A stretch of DNA of 5,064 nucleotides from Christensenella sp. UBA4263 (GCA_002395225.1 DGWH01000131.1:69729-74792), one strand, 5' to 3'; shown: positions 1 through 4,218, counted from the stretch's first letter. Numbers and translations: made by a program. Notes: generated from the sequence alone by a model not told the origin.

Positions 1-161
1 GCACTCCGAAAGAGGGCAGCAGCCTCAACGAGAATGGCATTCCGAAAGAGGGCAGCAGCCTCAATGAAAATGTGACCCCGGAAGAGGTTAACACGCCCAA
101 AGAGAATGAAGCTCCGGTAAATAATACGGCAACGCCCTCAGAAGCAACACCCGCAGCATAA
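1..161 (+). CDS. C-terminal end of a repeat-rich, probably surface or extended protein (5' truncated)
   Basis: The frame beginning at base 3 is open from the window edge to a TAA at 159-161 and gives about 52 residues. They are rich in Pro, Glu, Asn, Thr and Ser and contain no hydrophobic stretch. Two near-perfect 12-residue units (TPKEGSSLNENG and IPKEGSSLNENV) are followed by a decayed third (TPEEVNTPKENE) and a Thr/Ala/Pro tail ending TPSEATPAA. This low-complexity composition is typical of a disordered, cell-wall-spanning or surface-exposed tail, but no anchor motif (LPXTG or similar) is visible. The N-terminus and catalytic or binding domain, if any, lie outside the window, so I assign no function. 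A strong terminator starts 4 bases after the stop, so the gene is the last of its transcript and is not part of the sulfur locus that follows. Confidence 0.75.
   Translation, partial: TPKEGSSLNENGIPKEGSSLNENVTPEEVNTPKENEAPVNNTATPSEATPAA
3..74 (+). repeat. Two tandem 36-bp in-frame repeats
   Basis: Copies are 3-38 and 39-74. A 23-base block (6-28 and 42-64) is identical, and the copies differ only at the first codon, near the end at synonymous third positions, and in the last codon. The unit is a multiple of three, so copy-number change would lengthen or shorten the protein without a frameshift. A weaker third copy (75-110) suggests an older array that probably continues to the left of the window. 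Confidence 0.85.
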
Positions 162-164
162 AGC

Positions 165-199
165 AAAGGCTCACACTGAAAACAGTGTGAGCCTTTTTT
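165..199 (+). terminator. Rho-independent terminator of the repeat-protein gene
   Basis: A 14-bp perfect stem (165-178 with 183-196) closes an AAAA loop. Its 3' arm runs into a six-T run (194-199). The hairpin begins 3 bases after the TAA. Confidence 0.95.
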
Positions 200-240
200 C
201 GGCCGCAGATAAAACGGCCGTGGATTCTTTCAGACGGCCG
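200..240. repeat. Three CGGCCG palindromes in the intergenic stretch
   Basis: CGGCCG occurs at 200-205, 215-220 and 235-240. The first two can form a short hairpin directly after the terminator T-run. No gene is seen between 200 and 266. The spacing could be accidental in a GC-rich patch, and I attach no function to it. Confidence 0.35.
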
Positions 241-266
241 AATCATTCTTTACCTCATTAGTATTT

Positions 267-301
267 TGTCTATTGACATTATAGACATTTAGGAATAGAA
301 T
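267..301 (+). promoter_or_regulatory. Sigma-70/A promoter with overlapping 7-bp dyad operator
   Basis: The -35 TTGACA (273-278) and -10 TAGAAT (296-301) are separated by exactly 17 bases, predicting a start near 308. A dyad, TGTCTAT (267-273) and ATAGACA (281-287) with a 7-base centre, lies across the -35 box, where a bound protein would block polymerase. The same -10 hexamer and a GTCTATT motif recur at the metY promoter. The Rrf2 regulator encoded at 4219-4671 is the obvious candidate to bind here, but that link is inference. Confidence 0.85.
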
Positions 302-307
302 AACGCC

Positions 308-480
308 AGTCTTTCCCAAAGATGCGGTTTTGCCGTCATCAGTCAGCTTGAAAATGCTTTGCCAGAAACGGGTCGCTCCCGGCAAACAACCGATTATCAT
401 TGAGCGTTGCTCTGTCCGCAGCGACAGTTTGTCAATACCGGATGGCCGGCAATAACAAGGATGAACAGGAGGAACCTTTC
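308..480 (+). promoter_or_regulatory. Structured 5' leader (copy A of the repeated element) ahead of the Cys-rich peptide
   Basis: This 170-base untranslated stretch runs from the predicted start to the small ORF at 481. A hairpin CGGG/CCCG near 369-380 is followed by GGCAAACAAC (381-390). The second half holds copy A of the repeated element: CTGTC (412-416), loop CGCAGC, GACAG (423-427), then a CCGG-ATGG-CCGG hairpin near 438-449 and GGCAATAAC. Nineteen bases (417-435) are identical to 1388-1406 in the leader of the cysteine synthase gene. The RBS AGGAGG is at 467-472. Confidence 0.6.
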
Positions 481-555
481 ATGTTTCCCAATTCCTTTTT
501 CTTTTGTCAGATGTGTTGCACTTGTTGGAACAGAAGTGTGCCCATCTGCGAATAA
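481..555 (+). CDS. Cys-rich leader peptide (24 aa), candidate cysteine attenuator
   Basis: This short ORF has an AGGAGG site 8 bases upstream of ATG and ends at TAA (553-555). Five of its 24 residues are cysteine, four of them packed in FCQMCCTCW (residues 8-16; Cys 9, 12, 13, 15) and one at position 23. It lies between the promoter at 273-301 and a terminator at 580-619, in the leader of an operon containing a cysteine synthase-like gene. A hairpin, CAGATG (508-513) with CATCTG (543-548) and an inner CACTT/AAGTG, covers the Cys codons. This layout matches transcription attenuation by a leader peptide: ribosomes short of Cys-tRNA would stall on the Cys codons and alter downstream folding. A metal-binding micropeptide is the alternative. 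An in-frame-shifted ATG at 461 (37 codons) has a poorly spaced RBS and is less likely. Confidence 0.65.
   Translation: MFPNSFFFCQMCCTCWNRSVPICE
508..548 (+). promoter_or_regulatory. Pause-type hairpin overlapping the Cys codons
   Basis: CAGATG (508-513) pairs with CATCTG (543-548), and inside it CACTT pairs with AAGTG. The 5' arm lies among the Cys codons (505-525). The 3' arm contains TCTGC (545-549), which could instead pair with GCAGA (582-586), the 5' arm of the downstream terminator. This gives a weak (5-6 bp) candidate antiterminator. The geometry is that of a 1:2 / 2:3 / 3:4 attenuator; the switching itself is inferred. Confidence 0.5.
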
Positions 556-579
556 TTGCTTCTTTGCGCTTTGAATTTC

Positions 580-619
580 ATGCAGACAGGGTACAAACCC
601 ATTCTCTGTCTGCATTTTT
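580..619 (+). terminator. Rho-independent terminator / attenuator after the Cys-rich peptide
   Basis: ATGCAGACAG (580-589) pairs with CTGTCTGCAT (606-615), with an inner GGT/ACC extension around an ACAA loop, and five T residues (615-619) follow. It starts 24 bases after the leader-peptide stop, a distance suited to ribosome-dependent control. Confidence 0.8.
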
Positions 620-633
620 GACCTCATGCAAAC

Positions 634-679
634 AAACCGGCATGGCTGAGCAAAAATGCTGCCATGCCGGTTTTATTTT
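634..679 (+). terminator. Second, stronger Rho-independent terminator
   Basis: A 13-bp perfect stem (634-646 with 661-673) has an inner AGC/GCT extension and a TTTTATTTT tail (671-679). It comes only 14 bases after the first terminator and 94 bases before the next start codon. Since no good promoter is visible between it and 773, expression of the following gene probably depends on read-through or on a promoter I could not recognise. Confidence 0.9.
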
Positions 680-690
680 AGAAAGAAGCA

Positions 691-763
691 GCCCTGTCGC
701 GCAGCAACAGCGAGTCAAATCCGGGTACGTACTGCGCCGTCCGGGCAAACAACACAAAGGAGG
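691..763 (+). promoter_or_regulatory. Copy B of the repeated leader element, with RBS of the CMD-family gene
   Basis: The 15-base GCCCTGTCGCGCAGC (691-705) is identical to 1379-1393 before the cysteine synthase gene. CTGTC (694-698), loop GCGCAGC (699-705) and AACAG (706-710) form the stem-loop; one closing pair is lost relative to copy C. CGAGTCAAATCC follows, then CCGG (721-724) pairing with CCGG (741-744), then GGCAAACAAC. GCGCAG (699-704) can alternatively pair with CTGCGC (732-737), giving mutually exclusive folds. The AAAGGAGG site is at 756-763. Confidence 0.55.
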
Positions 764-772
764 AACAACATC

Positions 773-1279
773 ATGTCCCGTATTTTCCCAATAAACCCTG
801 CAGAGGCCACCCCAGAGGTCAGGGCCGCAATTGATGCGCACCTGAAGGATGGCTATCAGCTGACAAATGAGAAAAAGACGCTGCTGCATAATGTCACGGC
901 CTTTGAGGCGCTGGAAGTGCACTCCTATGCGGTCGACAGAGAACTGCAGCGCCTCATCGGCAAACGGGCCGCAGATCTTTTTGAATACGCCATATCTTTC
1001 CAGAACGACTGCATTGTCTGCACAACTTACTTTGGAAAACTCCTCCAGCGCCTGGGGATCACCGATTTCGAGCATTTCGATTTTACACCGGAGGAAAAGC
1101 TGATCATCGAATATGGCCGCGCCGTGGCAAAGGACCCCAAGCAGATACCGGATGAGCTGTTTGCACGGCTGCAGGCGGTATTTAATGATGAAACCATCGT
1201 GGTGCTGACCACCATGGCCGTATTCATGATTGCCAACAATGTCTTTAACGATGCCCTTCAGGTTGAACCGGAGCCATGA
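773..1279 (+). CDS. Carboxymuconolactone decarboxylase / AhpD-like family protein
   Basis: The product has 168 residues. ATG 773 is chosen over the upstream ATG at 656 because AAAGGAGG lies 9 bases before it and the upstream part would translate terminator and leader. The protein resembles the single-domain CMD/AhpD-like helical family: an N-terminal segment, then EYAISFQNDCIVCTTYF (residues 71-87) with a CxxC pair at Cys80/Cys83, then a helical C-terminal part. In AhpD the CxxC is redox-active and a His four residues after the second Cys serves as proton relay; here that position is Phe87, so classical peroxidase activity is uncertain. A thiol-disulfide or peroxidase-like role is a family-level guess. 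It lies upstream of the cysteine synthase-like gene in the same direction, 195 bases apart, with a copy of the same leader element before each gene, pointing to shared control by sulfur or redox status. Confidence 0.8.
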   Translation: MSRIFPINPAEATPEVRAAIDAHLKDGYQLTNEKKTLLHNVTAFEALEVHSYAVDRELQRLIGKRAADLFEYAISFQNDCIVCTTYFGKLLQRLGITDFEHFDFTPEEKLIIEYGRAVAKDPKQIPDELFARLQAVFNDETIVVLTTMAVFMIANNVFNDALQVEPEP

Positions 1280-1474
1280 AAACAGCTCCGCGGAAAGATC
1301 CCGGATATTCTGTTTTCGGGACAAACCTCGCACAGTGCCTGTCCGGACTGCGGGCAAATGACAAGATGATAAGGAGTTGCCCTGTCGCGCAGCGACAGTT
1401 TGTCAAATCCAGGCCTCAGACAAAAGCAGCTCCGGCAAACAACCAACAGTGAGGCCTGCAAAGGAGGTACGCGT
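1280..1474 (+). promoter_or_regulatory. Structured intergenic leader (copy C) with RBS-proximal hairpin, upstream of the cysteine synthase gene
   Basis: No gene or convincing promoter is seen in these 195 bases. GGCAA (1353-1357) pairs with TTGCC (1377-1381). Next to it CTGTC (1382-1386), loop GCGCAGC, GACAG (1394-1398) forms a perfect 5-bp stem with 7-base loop. GTTTGTC (1398-1404) can pair with GACAAAC (1320-1326). CAGGCCTCA (1410-1418) pairs perfectly with TGAGGCCTG (1450-1458), ending 2 bases before AAAGGAGG (1460-1467). A competing CC(A)GG / CCGG pairing (1409-1413 with 1432-1435) would break the large hairpin. The set resembles a translational switch; the ligand is unknown. Confidence 0.6.
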
Positions 1475-2386
1475 ATGGCAGTTTATCAGTCGATGAGAGA
1501 ACTGATCGGGAACACTCCCCTGGTTCATCTCACCAATCTCGGGTTTCCCGAAGATGCGCATGTATTTGCGAAGCTGGAGCTTTGGAACCCGGGCGGTTCC
1601 GTGAAGGACCGCACCGGTCTGTATATGCTCAGGGACGCAGAAAGCAGAGGTCTTCTGCAGCCCGGCGGAACGATTATCGAGGTGACCGCCGGAAACACCG
1701 GAATCGGAACCGCTTTTGCCGCACTGAACCGGGGCTATCGGGTGATTTTTGTGGTCCCGGATGGTTTTTCCCGGGAAAAGCAGATCCTGATGAAGGCGCT
1801 CGGCGCAGAAATTGTGAGCACGTCCAGGGAAGACGGAATGCTCGGTGCGCAAAAAAAGGCCAGCGAACTGCGGGCAGCTATCCCCGGGGCGATCTCCCTT
1901 GATCAGTTCCACAACAGAACGAATCCCCTGGCACATTACGAAACCACCGGCCGGGAGATTTGGGAGGATCTGGGCGAAAGCCTGTCCTACTTCGTCGCGG
2001 GGGCCGGCAGCGGCGGAACATACAGCGGAGCCGCCCGTTTCATAAAGGAAAAAAAGCCCTGCGTGCAGGGAATTCTCGCAGATCCCGTCGGTTCCACCAT
2101 GGGCGGCGGGGAAAGCGGTGCATATGACATTGACGGAATCGGCAATGACTTCATCGCAGACACCATGGATATGCAGCTGGTGGACCGGGTGATCAAGATT
2201 ACTGAACAGGAAGCCTTCGAAAGTGCCCGTGCGCTGGCCTCCCGGGAAGGCATCTTTGCCGGACCTTCCTCCGGTGCCGCACTGGCCGCGGTCAGAAAAC
2301 TCATTGAAAGCGGCGGAAGAGGCACCATTGTCACCATTTTCCCGGATCGCGGAGACCGCTATTTCAGCAAAGGGCTGTATGACTGA
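1475..2386 (+). CDS. cysK: PLP-dependent cysteine synthase / O-acetylserine-dependent cystathionine beta-synthase (CysK/MccA type)
   Basis: The product has 303 residues, the usual length for this fold-type II family; ATG 1475 follows AAGGAGG at 1461-1467. It opens with the typical RELIGNTPLVHL. The PLP lysine is Lys44 in NPGGSVKDR. The substrate/PLP loop reads EVTAGNTGIG, the phosphate-binding loop AGAGSGGTYSG, and the C-terminal SSGAA and TIFPDRGDRY motifs are present. The enzyme replaces the acetate of O-acetylserine with sulfide (cysteine) or with homocysteine (cystathionine). From memory, TAGNTG rather than TSGNTG, the FSREKQ segment and the ending close to TIFPD..(D/E)RY(L/F)SK..Y are more like Bacillus MccA than like classical CysK. 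No mccB-like lyase is in the window to settle this, so the cysK symbol is provisional. Regulation probably acts through the structured leader just upstream. Confidence 0.9.
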   Translation: MAVYQSMRELIGNTPLVHLTNLGFPEDAHVFAKLELWNPGGSVKDRTGLYMLRDAESRGLLQPGGTIIEVTAGNTGIGTAFAALNRGYRVIFVVPDGFSREKQILMKALGAEIVSTSREDGMLGAQKKASELRAAIPGAISLDQFHNRTNPLAHYETTGREIWEDLGESLSYFVAGAGSGGTYSGAARFIKEKKPCVQGILADPVGSTMGGGESGAYDIDGIGNDFIADTMDMQLVDRVIKITEQEAFESARALASREGIFAGPSSGAALAAVRKLIESGGRGTIVTIFPDRGDRYFSKGLYD

Positions 2387-2485
2387 GCAGGAGCCTTTGG
2401 ATAAAGAGGATTCACGGGCATCTGACCGCCCTGATTCCTTCTTTTCCGATAGGCTGAACCTATGACAGCTGATCGTCTTTTCGTA
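2387..2485 (+). other. Intergenic stretch after the cysteine synthase gene, no strong terminator
   Basis: Only weak hairpins are visible: GGGC/GCCC near 2418-2434 followed by a T-rich stretch, and ATAGG/CCTAT near 2449-2462. Neither is a convincing Rho-independent terminator, so some read-through into the metY leader is possible. No ORF with an RBS was found. Confidence 0.5.
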
Positions 2486-2515
2486 TTGGACAAAAGTCTA
2501 TTAAGTCGATAGAAT
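2486..2515 (+). promoter_or_regulatory. Promoter of the metY transcript
   Basis: The -10 TAGAAT (2510-2515) is identical to that of the first promoter. The -35 reads TTGGAC (2486-2491, spacer 18) or TGGACA (2487-2492, spacer 17). A short dyad GAC-AAAA-GTC (2489-2498) and GTCTATT (2496-2502) overlap the -35/spacer, echoing the operator motif at 267-287. Predicted start is near 2522, which puts the whole tRNA-like element inside the transcript. Confidence 0.65.
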
Positions 2516-2545
2516 ATCAACATAACAAGCAAGGAGGTCGTCATC

Positions 2546-2614
2546 ATGCGAAGCCGGCACCGTTTTTCTGCCGTTCTGCTGAGTCTGAACCGAATGTATG
2601 GTGCTATAGCCTAA
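2546..2614 (+). CDS. Upstream ORF (22 aa) running into the tRNA-like element
   Basis: A textbook AAGGAGG (2531-2537) sits 8 bases before ATG 2546. The frame reads MRSRHRF, then SAVLLSLNRM, then YGAIA and ends at TAA 2612-2614. Arg-rich at the start, it has no Cys and two Met residues. The last five codons are the 5' acceptor strand and D-stem of the tRNA-like element, and the stop codon lies in the D-arm. Codons at 2568-2573 and 2579-2588 are also the 5' arms of two long-range pairings. A translating ribosome would therefore unfold the cloverleaf and free the downstream partners. The peptide sequence itself may not matter; the act of translation probably does. No close family is recognised. 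Confidence 0.6.
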   Translation: MRSRHRFSAVLLSLNRMYGAIA

Positions 2615-2752
2615 TGGCAAGGCCAGGGTCCCATAAACCACTACATCCCGGTTCGAATCCGGGTAGCACCTCTCAAAATGAATAATAAAGCGGCAGTTTA
2701 TCAGACTCAGGCCTCGGACAAAACGGCTCTGCTGCTGAATCAATACCGAGGC
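2579..2752 (+). promoter_or_regulatory. Long-range pairings enclosing the tRNA-like element, plus RBS-proximal hairpin of metY
   Basis: CTGAGTCTGA (2579-2588) is perfectly complementary to TCAGACTCAG (2701-2710), a 10-bp clamp around the cloverleaf. CTGCCG (2568-2573) can pair with CGGCAG (2691-2696), which crosses the clamp (pseudoknot or alternative fold). GCGGCAG (2690-2696) can also pair with CTGCTGC (2729-2735). GCCTCGG (2711-2717) pairs with CCGAGGC (2746-2752), starting at the base after the clamp, so the two helices could stack. The metY RBS AAAGGAGG is at 2762-2769. CAGGCCTCRGACAAAA is shared with the cysteine synthase leader (1410-1425). Confidence 0.55.
2600..2671 (+). tRNA. tRNA-Cys-like cloverleaf with CAT at the anticodon position, embedded in the metY leader
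   Basis: The acceptor stem GGTGCTA/TAGCACC (2600-2606/2664-2670) is a perfect 7 bp. T8 and A9 are followed by D-stem GCCT/AGGC with loop AATGGCA (A14, G18, G19, A21 present). T-stem CCCGG/CCGGG closes the canonical TTCGAAT loop, and the discriminator is T2671. The GG start, TATAGCC, short D-loop, T-arm and T73 all resemble bacterial tRNA-Cys, as I recall it; T73 is a main CysRS identity base. The anticodon arm is abnormal: loop CCCATAA puts CAT where GCA would stand, position 33 is C instead of the near-universal T, and only three of five stem pairs form (A27/C43 and G28/A42 mismatch). CCA is not encoded. It is more likely a cis-acting tRNA mimic in the leader than a decoding tRNA. A degenerate tRNA pseudogene is the alternative. 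Confidence 0.65.
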
Positions 2753-2777
2753 ACGTAAAATAAAGGAGGATCATCCC

Positions 2778-4082
2778 ATGTCAGATATTAAGAATTCCGC
2801 CAACTGGTCTTTCGAAACCAAGCAGCTCCACATCGGTCAGGAACAGGCAGATCCCGTCACGGATGCCCGTGCCGTCCCGATCTACGCCACCACATCCTTT
2901 GTGTTCCATAACAGCGAGCATGCCCAGGACCGCTTTGGTCTCCGGGATGCAGGCAACATTTACGGCCGTCTGACCAATCCGACCCAGAGCATCTTTGAGG
3001 AGCGCATTGCCGCGCTGGAGAACGGAACGGCTGCGCTGGCGGTCGCCTCCGGTGCCGCTGCCATTACATACACCTTCCAGGCACTGGCCAAAGCCGGTGA
3101 ACACATTGTCGCCTCCAAGACGATCTACGGCGGCACCTTCAATCTGCTGGAGCACACCCTGCCCCTGACCGCCGGCATCACGACAACGTTTGTCGATCCG
3201 GACAAGGAAGGCAGTTTTGAGGCCGCCATTCAGGAAAATACAAAAGCCATCTTCATTGAGACGCTGGGCAATCCCAACAGCAATATCGTCGATATCGAAG
3301 AAATCGCCAGGATTGCTCACCAGCACGGGATTCCGCTGGTGGTTGACTCCACCTTTGCCACGCCCTATCTGGTCCGGCCGCTTGAGTACGGTGCGGACAT
3401 CGTCGTCCACTCCGCCACCAAGTTTATCGGCGGTCATGGCACGGCCATTGGCGGCGTGATCATCGAGGGCGGCACGTTTGACTGGAAAGCCAGCGGAAAG
3501 TATCCGTGGATCAGCGATCCCAATCCCAGTTATCACGGCATTTCCTTCTACGACGCGGTAGGTCCGGCCGCCTTTGCCACCTATATTCGGGCCATTCTCC
3601 TGCGCGATACCGGCGCAACCCTGTCGCCCTTCCATGCGTTCATCTTCCTGCAGGGACTTGAAACGCTTTCCCTGCGCGTGGAGCGGCACGTGGAAAATGC
3701 CCTGAAGATCGTTGAGTACCTGTCCAGGCATCCGCAGGTAGAGGCGGTGCATCATCCCTCACTTCCGTCTGAACCCAGTCATGCCCTGTATCAGAAATAC
3801 TTCCCCAATGGCGGCGGCAGCATCTTTACGTTTGAAATCAAAGGCGACAGCAGCACCGCCAAGAAGTTCATCGACAACCTGGCCATCTTCTCTCTGCTGG
3901 CCAATGTGGCAGATGTCAAGTCCCTGGTCATCCATCCCTACACCACCACCCACAGTCAGCTCTCAGATGAGGAGCTTCTGGATCAGGGAATCCGCCCGAA
4001 CACCATTCGCCTGTCCATCGGCACGGAAAATGTCAAAGACCTGATCGCCGCTCTGGATGCCGCATTTGAGGCTGTCAGGTAA
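2778..4082 (+). CDS. metY: O-acetylhomoserine sulfhydrylase (homocysteine synthase)
   Basis: The product has 434 residues, normal for this fold-type I Cys/Met-metabolism PLP family. ATG 2778 follows AAAGGAGG (2762-2769) by 8 bases. The N-terminus has FETKQLHIGQ. YGRLTNPTQ (62-70) contributes to the neighbouring subunit's PLP phosphate site. SGAAA (91-95) and the stacking tyrosine in TIYGGT (115-120) follow. Asp190 in VVDSTFATPYL binds the PLP nitrogen, and Lys215 in HSATKFIGGHG forms the Schiff base. The insert with SDPNPSYHG and the C-terminal IHPYTTTHSQL and RLSIGTE are typical of the O-acetylhomoserine group rather than of cystathionine gamma-synthase. It makes homocysteine from O-acetylhomoserine and sulfide in the cytosol, feeding methionine and, with the upstream MccA-like enzyme, possibly cystathionine. 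It has its own promoter and the tRNA-like leader. Confidence 0.95.
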   Translation: MSDIKNSANWSFETKQLHIGQEQADPVTDARAVPIYATTSFVFHNSEHAQDRFGLRDAGNIYGRLTNPTQSIFEERIAALENGTAALAVASGAAAITYTFQALAKAGEHIVASKTIYGGTFNLLEHTLPLTAGITTTFVDPDKEGSFEAAIQENTKAIFIETLGNPNSNIVDIEEIARIAHQHGIPLVVDSTFATPYLVRPLEYGADIVVHSATKFIGGHGTAIGGVIIEGGTFDWKASGKYPWISDPNPSYHGISFYDAVGPAAFATYIRAILLRDTGATLSPFHAFIFLQGLETLSLRVERHVENALKIVEYLSRHPQVEAVHHPSLPSEPSHALYQKYFPNGGGSIFTFEIKGDSSTAKKFIDNLAIFSLLANVADVKSLVIHPYTTTHSQLSDEELLDQGIRPNTIRLSIGTENVKDLIAALDAAFEAVR

Positions 4083-4176
4083 GACAGGTCCTGCACCGCT
4101 TCGGACAGACCGGAGCACTGGCCATGTGCGGCATGTTCAGCACGTCCCATCCCGTGCAGATCCATCCTCCCATCAG
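4083..4176 (+). other. Short 3' spacer after metY
   Basis: No RBS-led ORF or structured element is seen before the terminator. Confidence 0.5.
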
Positions 4177-4215
4177 AACAAGCCCTGCCAAGGCAGGGCT
4201 TGTTTCTTCTGTTTT
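4177..4215 (+). terminator. Rho-independent terminator of metY
   Basis: A 12-bp perfect stem (4177-4188 with 4193-4204) and CAAG loop are followed by TTTCTTCTGTTTT. On the minus strand the hairpin has almost no T-tail, so it serves mainly metY and at best weakly the convergent rrf2 gene, whose stop is 4 bases away. Confidence 0.9.
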
Positions 4216-4218
4216 CGT

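Noticed and set aside
461..574. Alternative 37-codon ORF from ATG 461
   Set aside because: Its only Shine-Dalgarno-like bases (AAGG) touch the ATG, whereas ATG 481 has AGGAGG at 8 bases.
308..772. T-box or SAM (S-box) riboswitch in the leaders
   Set aside because: I searched by eye for the T-box TGGNACCGCG core and the S-box GAGGGA/GCAACC-type core in all leaders and found none. A covariance-model search would be decisive.
656..772. N-terminal extension of the CMD-family protein to ATG 656
   Set aside because: It would translate a terminator hairpin and the structured leader, and the only good RBS is at 756-763.
578..1357. Long minus-strand ORF (259 codons) opposite the CMD-family gene
   Set aside because: It is antisense to a recognisable protein, reads through a terminator hairpin, has no RBS and matches no family I know.
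1400..1474. N-terminal extension of the cysteine synthase to ATG 1400
   Set aside because: That ATG frame runs through the leader hairpins without an RBS; the family N-terminus fits ATG 1475.
2600..2671. Ordinary elongator or initiator tRNA-Met gene (CAT anticodon)
   Set aside because: The body resembles tRNA-Cys, position 33 is C, two anticodon-stem pairs are broken, CCA is absent and the element lies within an mRNA leader after an overlapping ORF.
2781..3755. Long minus-strand ORF opposite metY
   Set aside because: It is a mirror frame of a clear PLP enzyme gene with no RBS and a low-complexity, Gly/Asp-rich translation.
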